Part shown: positions 55,225 through 64,000 of the stretch, in pieces | Position numbering within the stretch: the first letter of the stretch is position 1 | Layout: the number at the start of each line of letters is the position of its first letter | NCBI GenBank assembly: GCA_943736015.1 | Contig: OX031065.1 | Span: 38,082,427 to 38,146,426 of the forward strand | Length of the DNA: 64,000 nt | Reading direction: 5' to 3' | Source of the DNA: Tridacna crocea | Taxonomy: Eukaryota > Mollusca > Bivalvia > Cardiida > Cardiidae | Notes under the pieces: generated by a model | What the model was told of the DNA's origin: nothing | What the model saw: the letters and a program-made list of their open reading frames with translations, nothing else | Database searches by the model: none | Made by a program: the position numbers and the translations under genes

Positions 55225-55900
55225 ATAGTGAAAACTTTAGAAATCTTCTTGTACCTAGCCATAGGGCCCAGGGCTTCCAAATTACACATGTAGCTTTATC
55301 TAGTGAGTCTCTACCAAGAGTCTCCAAATTGTAGTCCTTAAATCTAATTTGGCCCTCTAGGGTTCATATAATTTACTAAGGCTTATATAGGGAAAACTTT
55401 AACCCTTTACCAGATGACAAAACTTTAGCCTTGTCCAAATTGAAAGCCATTGCAGATAACAATTTCAGTGTGGCTTCAAATGGTGCAATTGTTTAGTGAT
55501 AGGATAGAAAACATTGTGGAAAAAGGAGAAAATGGTGGTTACCAGCATTTATCTTATTTTCCCACGTAGTCAAAAGTCGTCATTGTGTGGTAAAGGGTTA
55601 AAATCTTCTTGTACCTAACCATAAAGCCTAGAGCTACTAAATTTTTTGCACATATCTTTGTCTACTGAGCCTTTACCAATAGGGCCTAAGGTATAGCTTC
55701 CTGGGGTCAAGTTTTGCCTCACTCAAGGAGTCGGCAGTTTTACGTGAGCTTATATGGTGAAAATTTAAGAAATCTCCTTATTACTATTCATAAGACTTAC
55801 AGCTACCAAATTTAGTTCTGCCTTTGGGGTCTCATGTTTTGCAAGGCCTTTTATTTAGGAAACTTTGAAAATCTTTTGTAGACCAGTATAATTTGGTATA
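55225..55900 (+). repeat. GCTCACCTGAGC-type units, split by a hairpin element
   Basis: ATCTTCTTGTACCTAGCCAT at 55244 and ATCTTCTTGTACCTAACCAT at 55602 begin two ~190-bp units (TAGCTTTATCTAGTGAGTCT, GGTCA.GTTTT.C). A hairpin element (55399-55601) lies between them; a third worn unit follows. Confidence 0.55.
55399..55601 (-). mobile_element. Hairpin TTAA element, second arm shortened
   Basis: TTAACCCTTTACCAGATGAC to GTGGTAAAGGGTTAA, inserted in the surrounding tandem units. Confidence 0.87.
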
Positions 55901-56261
55901 GGTTTTTTTTTTCTTTTTGACCTCTAACAGGATTAAACTAATTTTAGGTTGGTGGTCAAATATGGCTTTGTTGTGGAATGATAACTTTTTCGTAAAAAAA
56001 AAAAAATCTGCATATCTTCTATTTACAAACCACTTTGGCAAGTACTGTTGTTTTTGGCTTGTAGGATTTTACATTAAATCCAGTGGAGACTATCAGGGCC
56101 ATCTTGGCCCTCTTGTTAAAGATTTGTTAGATGATGTACAAAACATGGAGGTGATAAAAAAAATTATAACAATTTGAAAATAAGAATGAGTATTTACATA
56201 GAAAAAAAAGGTTCTATTTTGTTATACTTGAATATGGGTACCAAGAGGTCAAGCTTTTACA

Positions 56262-56470
56262 GCAGTGGGGTAGGTAGAAAGTATAGTGGGGGGGGGGGGG
56301 GGGGGGTGGAATTTGGTAACCAAGATTTTTTTCTCCTTTTCCAATGTTTTGTTCGTTTTTAAAAAAAAACAAATCTCATCAGTAAAGTCATATTAGATTT
56401 GTCATCTGCAAATATCTTTGATATTGACTGGTCTAAAATTGTGTTATTTGCTGAAAGAAATCCTTTTATG
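56262..56470 (+). mobile_element. Decayed hairpin element carrying a 19-bp G run
   Basis: TAGGTAGAAAGTATAGTGGG, G19 at 56288-56306, GGTAACCAAGATTTTTTTCT and CATCTGCAAATATCTTTG. The G run lies where normal copies have GTGGGAAAAGG. Confidence 0.5.
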
Positions 56471-56688
56471 AGGCTGCATCATGACCGCAACAGAAATCCC
56501 TGATAACAAAATAGTCAATATACTATACAAAGGGAGTTAAATATACTTTATTGTAATTCGAAGTTTTCTACTAGTTATTTCCCTTACTTCTTAGTCAGAA
56601 AAGTAATAATAGTTACCTCCCTTAACGTCAAAGCAAATGAGATGCGACAACAACTCTCATAATCGTGTTTGTAAAGGCAGACGAAAAC

Positions 56689-56959
56689 ATGGCAGAAACG
56701 AGTGCGGTTCGTAATTCCAATTCAAATGTGGATTATGTGAATTTACAGGATGTTTTATATTCATTTAACAACAGTATAAGTGAGGAACAAGCCTGGGCTG
56801 TTTGTTACCAATGTGCTCAGTATTTATTACTGTCGGATAATTCCCAAGATCGATTTCGGGATATTTATTACTATGGAATTACTGCTATTCAATTATCGCC
56901 AGAAGGGGAGGTTAAAATCGAAATGAATTTTAATCAAGGGTCGGGCAAGGGACCTCCTA
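56689..56959 (+). CDS. SPIRE: Spire-type actin nucleator, first coding exon (KIND domain, partial)
   Basis: 90 codons plus 1 nt to the donor CCTA|GTAAGT. The sequence VNLQDVLYSFNNSISEEQAWAVCYQCAQ aligns with the opening helices of the KIND domain, and EEQAWAVCYQC is characteristic of Spire proteins (PTPN13/FRMPD2 KIND domains differ here). KIND binds the tail of formins; complete Spire proteins follow it with four WH2 actin-binding motifs, a spire box and an FYVE-like zinc finger that recruits them to Rab11/Rab27 vesicles. None of those later parts was found in the 7 kb to the right, so the gene probably continues beyond the window with a long first intron. The ATG is preceded by AAAC and is the first in frame; a short in-frame stretch upstream has no ATG. 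Confidence 0.85.
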
Positions 56960-57007
56960 GTAAGTTAATTTCGTATCATTTTTCTTTTTACATTTAAAAT
57001 TGCGGTT

Positions 57008-57371
57008 TCCACATACCAGATGACAAAATTTAAAGACTTACAAGTTCAAATTGAAAATACTTGCAGACGACAAATTATGATGTAAATTTAACTCGAATGA
57101 TTGGATATTTCTTTGAAAAGGTAGAAAACTTTGTGTGAAAGGATAACCCTTTGCCACACATTCTGTTGTTTTAGGACTCCGAGAAAGAAGCTTTTTTTGA
57201 AACATTGTGGGAAAAGGAGAAAATGCTGGTTACCAGCATTTTCTCCTTTGCCCACAATATTTTCTATCCTTATCAAAGTCAGAAATCATCATAATAGTAA
57301 GATTTAATTCATTGTCTGTGGATGTTTTAAATTTGGACCAGTCCAAAAATTTGTAGTTTTGTAGAGAGTTA
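57008..57371. mobile_element. Half hairpin element (-) joined to a complete one (+)
   Basis: 57008-57145 stops after GGTAGAAAACTTTGTGTGAA; 57143-57371 runs ATAACCCTTTGCCACAC to TTTGTAGAGAGTTAGA. The second appears to have gone into the first's palindrome. Confidence 0.75.
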
Positions 57372-57435
57372 GATCTAACCAGTAGTTTCTCCTCTCTGCA
57401 TAACAGTTGGGAAAGAAAAACAGGAATGTATAGAG

Positions 57436-57664
57436 CTAACCCTTTATCCCATAAGGCATTTCTATGGTATCTCTAATTGACCCTTAATAACAGCAAGGAT
57501 GAAGCCATTTCTTATATGTATATGACACCTTTTGATAGTTTAGAAAACATTGTGGCAAAAGGTGAAATTGCTCGTCACGAGCAATTTCACCGTTTGCCAC
57601 AATGTTTTCCAAAGGCTCCTACAGGCAATGCATAGAAATGAGTATCTATGGAGTAAAGGGTTAA
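57436..57664 (-). mobile_element. Hairpin element, GGCAAAAGGTG-arm subfamily
   Basis: Reverse-complement sister of 42716-42946 (CTAACCCTTTATCCC to GGAGTAAAGGGTTAA), nearly identical along its length, so both moved recently relative to the rest. Confidence 0.88.
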
Positions 57665-57796
57665 AATTAAAACCTATTGAAAACACAGTTACACCAATAG
57701 ATCCTGCAAAATAGCTGAAACGAGTGTTTCAGTTTGATAGTTAAAACTCAGATGTTGTTATTTCAAATGTTTCTTTTGAGGAATACTATCTCCTTA

Positions 57797-57892
57797 AAGG
57801 ACAGTGTAGATCCAAGATCAGACTGCACCTTCTGTGCAGTCTGATTTTGATCTACATTATCCGCAAAAGGTATGTGAGTCAGCCGTAGGTTT
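57797..57892. repeat. GATCTACACTGTCCGC palindrome
   Basis: AAGGACAGTGTAGATCCAAG to GATCTACATTATCCGCAAAA. Confidence 0.75.
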
Positions 57893-57962
57893 ATATGTAT
57901 GTGAATGAGACAAAATTTTGGACTGCCATTTAAGCATTTGCAGGTGACAAATTGTCATTGGC

Positions 57963-58196
57963 TTAACTCTTTACCACATAATCCCCACTTTTAACGGCCC
58001 TGAGAAAGAAGCCTATAATAGAAAACACTGTGGGAAAAGGAGAAAATACTAGTAACCAGCATTTTCTCCTTTGCCCACAATATTTCCTACCACATCAAAG
58101 TCAGAAATCATCATATTAACAAGATTAAATTGTTTGTTTGCAGAATGATGGTTTGAATTTGGTTGTCCAAAATTTTGAAGTTTGGTAAAGTGTTAA
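57963..58196 (+). mobile_element. Hairpin TTAA element
   Basis: TTAACTCTTTACCACATAAT to TTGGTAAAGTGTTAA. Confidence 0.87.
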
Positions 58197-58199
58197 ATA

Positions 58200-58560
58200 T
58201 TTATTTTGTAAAGTATGGAAAACATGGCAGGCAAAGGAGAATTTCCTTTTTACCAGTATTTGAAATACTGAATAATGGAATATATTGTAGGAAAAGGAGA
58301 AAGTACTGCTTCCTTTTCTCACATGTTTTTCAAAAGCATTCTTCACTCAGGGACTTTAAAAGTCTGGATTCAGTGTGGTGAAGAGTTGTAGTTTCTCCTT
58401 TGCAAACAATCTGAGTTTGAAGACATTCATTTGAAAATGGTTTTGGAAAGGAGAAAATGCTGGTATTAACCAGTATTTTTTATCCTTTTCCCTCAATGTT
58501 TTCTAAAGGCTTCTTCCCTAGGTCATTAATACATAGTTGTTTGGTAAAGAGTTAAAGATA
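58200..58560 (-). mobile_element. Two decayed hairpin elements
   Basis: About 58200-58388 (GTAGGAAAAGGAGAAAGTAC to GTGTGGTGAAGAGTT) and 58400-58553 (GGAAAGGAGAAAATGCTGGT to TTTGGTAAAGAGTTAAA). Confidence 0.55.
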
Positions 58561-58735
58561 AATATGCCATCAGCAATGCTAAATCAGCTTGGACAAGTTT
58601 AAAATTTGTCAGTTGGTTTAGTATTTGTTTTTTTAATTCTGGCTGTCTATGTAACAATCCAATCCAGTATATATGGATAGAGTTTCATTTGCTTTAGGTT
58701 TTAATTTTTTGGGGAGTGGTGTATAACAATATGTT

Positions 58736-59201
58736 TTAACTCATTACCACACGAGACAATTTTGGACTGGTCCAAATTGAAAGTATTTGCAGACGACAAA
58801 ATAAAGGTGACTGAAAAATAGAAATTTGTTCTGGAAAGGGTAGAAAACACTGTGGGAAAAGGAGAAAATGCTGGTTACCAGCATTTTCTCCTTTTCCCAC
58901 AGTGTTTTCAAAAGGCTTCTTTCTCAGGGGCGTCAAAAGTAGGGATTGAGTGGTAATGGGTTAACCCTTCAACAAACAACAGAATCTGAGACTTGTCCTA
59001 GTTGAAAGCATTTTCAGACTGCAAAATCAGTTTGTGACTCAGAAATTTGTTTTGCAGTGGGTAGAAAACATTGTGGAGATTATAACAATCAAGGAGAAAA
59101 TGTAGGCTTAGTAACCAGTATTTTCTTCTTTTTCCACAATGTTTTCATAAGCATTCTTTCTCAGGGTTGTCAAAAGTCTGGATAGTGTGGTAAAAGGTGA
59201 A
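58736..59201 (-). mobile_element. Two abutting hairpin elements sharing TTAA 58961-58964
   Basis: 58736-58964 is complete with co-varying CACTGTGGG/CCCACAGTG arms. 58961-59201 is worn, with an extra GGAGATTATAACAATC segment in one arm. Confidence 0.88.
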
Positions 59202-59356
59202 ATACTGCAATAAACAGCTAGTGAAAACTATTTTGATTAGCGTTGCCTTTGCTTATGTATGTGTATACCTAGCGATTTCTGCTTATTCCATCATTTTTTG
59301 TCACTCAAAACTACAAGAAAAGAAGGCAAATGTCAGACCGTGGATGATGTTACCTT

Positions 59357-59463
59357 TGGCTGCTAAGCGCGACTAGCTGACCTTTTGTGGACAGTGTAGG
59401 TCAAGATCAGACTGCACAGAACATGCAGTCTGATCTTTGATCTACACTTTCGGATAAGGAGAT
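59357..59463. repeat. GATCTACACTGTCCGC palindrome, complete
   Basis: GGCTGCTAAGCGCGACTAGC to GATCTACACTTTCGGATAAG. Confidence 0.75.
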
Positions 59464-59510
59464 ATTATTCCTAAAAACATAAATTTGTAACAACAATATT
59501 GGGTTATTAA

Positions 59511-59742
59511 TTAACTCTTTCCCAAACAAGCCCTTGTTTTTACGTGCCTGCAGTAAGAGTCTTTTGAAAACACTGTGGGAAAAGGAGAAAATGCTCGGAA
59601 CGAGCAATTTCTCCTTTTCCCACAGTGTTTTCTACCCTTTTTGAGAACTTTCTGCCATTTTCTCCAAATCTAAAATTTGTCGTCTGCAAACTCTTTTGGT
59701 TTGGAAGGGTCCAAATTTTGTTGTTTAATGTGAAAGGTTTAA
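59511..59742 (+). mobile_element. Hairpin element, GGAGAAATTGCTCG subfamily
   Basis: TTAACTCTTTCCCAAACAAG to GTGAAAGGTTTAA; reverse-orientation sister of 47618-47846. One arm keeps the main-family AAAATGCTCG, the other has CGAGCAATTT. Confidence 0.88.
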
Positions 59743-59937
59743 CATGGCATTGAAAATTTAATTGTAGTTATACAGCAGGATAAGGGTTAAGACTTGGCAG
59801 AAAGGATTGAATTCTTTACAAAATTACATTGATTTTATCTATCACTGGAGCTGGAAACTGCACCAGAAAACCCAAGGCCAAGCTACATGTCTACAAGAAA
59901 AGATTTTCAGGTTTTATGAAGAGGGAGAGCTAATAAA

Positions 59938-60135
59938 TAGTTTAAACATATTTATTTTACATCGATTGAGAAACAAGTTTGTACAATTTATTTTAATGTC
60001 TCTCGATTCTGCTACCTGGGAAATACAGTATACCAGTACTCGTGCTGATTGTGTGGGCCAATGAAAAATCTCAAAGCAGCTAGACCACTGCTCTCGGGTA
60101 TCAATCTCAGGACCTTTTGGTTGAGGGACCAGACA
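59938..60135 (-). mobile_element. tRNA-derived SINE, family 1, reversed
   Basis: Minus strand: GGTCCTGAGATTGATACCCG, GAGATTTTTCATTGGCCCAC and the tail CTCAATCGATGTAAAATAAA. Confidence 0.62.
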
Positions 60136-60528
60136 CTATATACCTCGCAACCATGGAAACCACACTGATAGAGCTAATAAATTAGAAAAGATGCACTGCC
60201 TTGGAAGACAAACAAAATCATTTATTGTGCCAGACAGAAAATTCCTGTTGATGATTGTATTATAGATAGAATAGTGGTTCTCATGCTTGATGCAATAATG
60301 CTGCAGCAGCCTTTTGCCTTGGTTTCTCTTACTGTATCACTGCAGACATGTTTGCCTCACAGTACATCATACAAAGATGATCTATTGTCATTGTACATTT
60401 ATATGAGGAATTTCTTGGCACCCATAGTTGTAGTTAGTATTCCAGTTTGCAAGCATATTCAGAGCGCCAGATAGAGGGAGTGATTTTAATATCAAAATTG
60501 GAAATATCACTTATTTTCAACTTTACCC
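60136..60528. other. Spire intron or intergenic, no feature
   Basis: An open frame at 60274-60474 lacks homology and splice support. Confidence 0.35.
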
Positions 60529-60597
60529 TATGTTGTGGATACTCAATAGAATTGTCTCAATGAGACAATTCTTATGAGTACCCACAGCATGGGGTTT
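60529..60597. repeat. 69-bp hairpin
   Basis: CCTATGTTGTGGATACTCAA and its rough complement, with a perfect inner stem AGAATTGTCTCA / TGAGACAATTCT. Confidence 0.7.
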
Positions 60598-60687
60598 GGA
60601 AGAGAAATAATGGATTTAGAATACCTTCACCCCCCTCTTATCTGTAGCTCTGATACTGATAGCATGATTTTGAGAAAATTCTGTCTT

Positions 60688-61140
60688 CGTGGCAAATTTT
60701 GGACTTGTCCTATTTGAAAGCATTTGCAGACAACAAATTAAATGTGATTCAAATTATAGCTGCTCTCTGTCTTCAAGATCACATCAGCTTTGCTCTAGAA
60801 CTGATTTTAAAATAAGAATGGAAAAGTACTCTTTTTGTTTCAGTAAGTTTACATCATTTTTTCCTCCTACAAGCAGTTTCAATTTACCATGCAGTTGACA
60901 AAATTTTTGACTTGTCTGAATTAACCTAAAAGCAAATATTGCAGGTAACAATTTACCTTGTTACCAAACGACAATATTTTAGGTTTGTCCATATCGAAAG
61001 CATTTGCAGATGACTAAATAAAAATGACTGAAAATTTGAAATTTGTTTTGTGAAGTGTAGAAAACTTTGCGGGAAAAGGAGAAAATGCTGGTTACCAGCA
61101 ATTTATAGTTTTCCCACAATGTTTTTGAAAGGCTTCAACT
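60688..61140 (-). mobile_element. Two hairpin fragments and one near-complete hairpin element
   Basis: Fragments at 60688-60760 and 60890-60955 (GACTTGTC, GCAGACAACAAATT) and a copy from about 60957 (TTGTTACCAAACGACAAT) to 61140 lacking its right end. Confidence 0.6.
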
Positions 61141-61980
61141 GTTACATAATAATGCACAGCCAACAATCTGAAAACCTTGAAAGAGAATTATTTTATCATT
61201 AATGTCTTGTAATATTTGATTTCTAGGAATTTGATAAATTGTTCGCTTTAGTGAATATCAAAATAGTGCTGTTTGGGAAAAGATTAAAGGTGTTTGGTTT
61301 GTAGATTGTTATTTCATTTGTATTTTTAGCATGACACTCAGTAGAAAGTGTCAAACACGCGCTTACAGTTTGCTCATTTTCACACAATGGTTGAATCAAC
61401 AGAAAACGCTATTGAAATACAAGTAACATTATGTAAAATCTACCATACCACACAGTGGAATTTGTGAGAAGAATGACCACCAGTGTATAATGTCTGTCTC
61501 TGCTCTGAACAGATACTGTGCCCATCAGATGCATCTCTGGAAATAGGGTATACCTCAGGTTCCATTTTCCTTTCTGGGGGAGTCCTCATATAACACATGT
61601 CATAGCCCAAGCCTGGTAGTAATGAAACCCAAAACACAAATAAATGAGCTGTGATAGTTTAGTAAACATGACATTATAAGACAAACCTCAAAGTAGCATA
61701 AAACATCAATTGATCAATCAATTGATCGATCTGTCATTGATCAGTCAATCCAATCAATCAGTCAATAAACCAAATGAACGTTGAAAGAAATTGAGAACAG
61801 GATATAGGAATTTTTTTCAAGGTTAAAGAATCTTTTTATCTGTTCTGTAAGGTTAAAACAAGTCCTTTAGATCGATAGATATCACAAGTGTTCGTCCAAA
61901 GTATGAAACACATTTGCACTTTGTTTGAGGTAATAATATACGATCAGATGAGAAGTTAGGGAGTTCAAGATTACCTTAAA
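61141..61980. other. No supported gene; TCAAT-rich stretch
   Basis: 61708-61770 is a run of TCAAT/GATCAAT words forming several small palindromes. Nothing else is recognised. Confidence 0.4.
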
Positions 61981-61994
61981 ACTCTGCCACATAG

Positions 61995-62668
61995 GTTTTT
62001 ACCAAAGGACAAAAATTTAGTCCAAATTGAAAGGATTTCCAAATAACAAATTCATTGTGACTGAAATGATGAATTTTGTTTTGATCAGGTAGAAAAGTGT
62101 GGGAAAAGAAGAAAATGCTGGTTACCAGCATTTTCTCCTTTTCCCACAATGCTTTCAAACGCCTTCTCTTACAGGGTCATTAAAACTTACGATTGTGTGG
62201 TAATGGGTTGATCATCACTTGTTACAAGATCGAGGGAGATTTGCCTTTTGAAAACACTGTGGGAAAAAAAAATGCTTGTAACTAGCATTTTTCCCTTTTC
62301 TCATAGTATAGATGACGCAGCCTTCAAACACAGATTTTCTATGTCAAAGAAATTCACTTAGTTGTCTGCAAATGCTTTTAAATTAGACTAGTCTGAAATT
62401 TTGTCATAAGGTAATGTGTTGAATACTTCACAACACAACAATTTTTAAAAATGTCCTAATTCACAATGGTAATGCTTTTTATGACAATGTAATAATCAGT
62501 GAAGGTCAAAAGATCATTTCTGTCTATGCAATGGGAGAGAGCATTGTTGGAAAAGAAGAAAAAATGTCGGTTTCCAACTTTTCAGCTTTTTCTTCTGTTC
62601 CCAGCTCTGCTTCACTTGTCTTTTTGTCAGGGACATTAGAACTTGGGTTGTTTAGTAAAGTGTTAAGT
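61995..62668. mobile_element. Chain of three worn hairpin elements
   Basis: 61995-62211 (-, palindrome good), 62230-62422 (+, GGGAAAAAAAAATGC arms) and about 62426-62668 (-, strongly decayed). Confidence 0.65.
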
Positions 62669-62681
62669 GTTTTTTACAACA

Positions 62682-62765
62682 GCAGATGTTGTTGCCCAAG
62701 ATGTGGATCTGATAAGATTTCACAAAATATGCTTCTGATCTTTGATCTACATTGTCTGCTTAGCT
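62682..62765. repeat. Decayed GATCTACACTGTCC palindrome
   Basis: TGTGGATCTGATAAGATTTC and CTGATCTTTGATCTACATTG. Confidence 0.4.
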
Positions 62766-63008
62766 TTTAAATCTTTCACTGAAGCAACAATATTAGCAAG
62801 TATTTGGTTATCGTTCCAAGGTAAAAGGTGACCACAAGTTGTTCAACTGTCTACAAGTTAATCATAAAATTTAACAATTTACTCCACTCGAACATTGGTG
62901 AAATCAAACAGAGGGATTTCCCATAATTTGAAATAATCAAACCCATTATCTAGATCTTCGGCAAGTAGATAGAAGGGTTATTAGCATGTCTGCTCATGCA
63001 CCAACCCA

Positions 63009-63466
63009 TTAATCCTTTACCCTACAATCCAGAGTTTAAAATGACTCGTAATGTAGAAAGCTTTTAAAACATGGTGGAAAAAGAATATGCTGGTTGCTAG
63101 CATTCTTTTTCCATTGTTTCCTATCCTTTAATAATGGAATTTCAGTTTTTGGATCACATGCACCTTGTCCTATGCAAAATGTTTTCAGTATGTAGATGTC
63201 TACAACTTGTTTATTGTTTAATCCATACCGCACAGTCTGATCTTTTTACCAAACAATCCCTGGTTTTTACGACCCAGAGGAAGAAGCCTTCTGAAAACAT
63301 TGTGGGAAAAGGAGAAAATGCTGGTAACCAGCATGTTCACCTGTTACCACAATGTTTTGTACTCTTCTATAGTCTAATATCAATTTTTGAGTCGTGTTAA
63401 TTTTGTTGTTTGCAAATGCTTTCAGTTTGGACTAGTCCAAAATTTTGTCGTCTGGTAAAGCATTAA
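63009..63466 (+). mobile_element. Two hairpin elements
   Basis: 63009-63200 is worn with a shortened palindrome (AAAGAATATGCTGG / CATTCTTTTTCC). 63241-63466 runs CTTTTTACCAAACAATCCC to TCTGGTAAAGCATTAA. Confidence 0.75.
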
Positions 63467-63701
63467 AGACCTTGAAAAGAAGAGGAAGATAGCATGTGTT
63501 GTTTTTGGTCATGTGGTATGGAGTTATTAAGAGAACAGCCTTTGTGGTTTTCTGTTGTCTGGACTATCAGATTGGATTTATTTTGCTCTTTTAACTAATT
63601 AGCACATGACAAATTAGTCCTGTAGATTTATGGCCAAACATTATGCTAAGTTTTCCACTGTCCACTTTTTTAATCCCTTACAAAACAATATTCCAGGTTT
63701 G

Positions 63702-63762
63702 AACCCAGTACCACACAATCTCAAGTTTTAACGACCCTGAGGAAAAAGGCCATTGAAGGTTC
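63702..63762 (+). mobile_element. Left end of a hairpin element cut by another insertion
   Basis: CCAGTACCACACAATCTCAA to GAGGAAAAAGGCCATTGAAG, ending where the next element begins. Confidence 0.6.
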
Positions 63763-63763
63763 T

Positions 63764-64000
63764 GCATCTTCGCAAGCCAAGGGTAACAATCCACAACGCA
63801 ACTCTACCCTTGGCAGATCGAGCTTGATTTCAACATCATCCTGATTTCCAATTTGGTTGCAGCTAGCTCTAATTGCATGAATCAAATTGCTTGTAGCTCT
63901 TCATCTTTGATAAAAACAGAACAAGGTTGCAACCTTTCAGATAAAAATGGAAGGTAAAAATAGATACCTCGATGAATGTGTGCAGGGTCTGTAATGATTT
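63764..64000 (-). mobile_element. CATCTTCGC-ended element, runs off the window
   Basis: CATCTTCGCAAGCCAAGGG, CTCTACCCTTGGCAGATCGA and GGTTGCAACCTTTCAGA match the family; more diverged than the others. The distal end and target duplication lie beyond the window. Confidence 0.8.

Noticed and set aside
1301-63762. Spaced identical palindromes as a CRISPR array or bacterial REP elements
   Set aside because: Spacing is irregular, both orientations occur, ends are TTAA-flanked, and the setting is an intron-bearing eukaryotic genome.

Overview
The window is AT-rich, repeat-saturated, intron-bearing animal DNA. It is most likely from a bivalve mollusc. That is an inference from the invertebrate form of the genes, the tRNA-derived SINEs and the ~156-bp tandem-core elements of a kind known from bivalves; species and family cannot be read from the sequence. 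I see no bacterial genes, rRNA, CRISPR array or intact tRNA gene.

Three host genes are supported. (1) 6133-3244, minus strand: the first two coding exons of a secreted von Willebrand factor A (vWA) protein, with a signal-peptide exon, half of the vWA fold and a TATA box upstream. The rest was not found and probably lies beyond the left edge. (2) 35484-50166, plus strand: an apparently complete eight-exon WRNIP1 gene (AAA+ ATPase of replication-fork protection, relative of bacterial RarA/MgsA), giving about 559 or 570 residues depending on one splice choice. (3) 56689-56959, plus strand: the first coding exon of a Spire-type actin nucleator (N-terminal half of a KIND domain), continuing past the right edge.

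Everything else I can explain is repetitive. From 1 to about 34 kb there is a patchwork of short DNA transposons: ~530-bp TTAAAGGTGG-ended elements, ~365-bp TAGTAGACC-ended elements, ~400-bp elements flanked by 9-bp duplications, fully palindromic CCAAT-bearing elements, SINEs, and two large candidate elements. The better-supported large one (6838-11126) has ~190-bp inverted ends built of GAAACG-like pentamers and a perfect 9-bp target duplication. From 34.5 kb to the right edge one family dominates: a ~228-bp TTAA-flanked element with a long central palindrome. I count about 70 whole or partial copies in the window, about 55 of them in the right half, filling the WRNIP1 introns and often lying within 20-120 bp of exon edges. 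The two arms of the palindrome change together between copies.

The genes do not form a pathway. WRNIP1 acts on stalled forks, Spire in actin assembly and vesicle transport, and the vWA protein outside the cell. The main biological interest is the hairpin element family and the nested insertion histories that can be read directly from target-site duplications.
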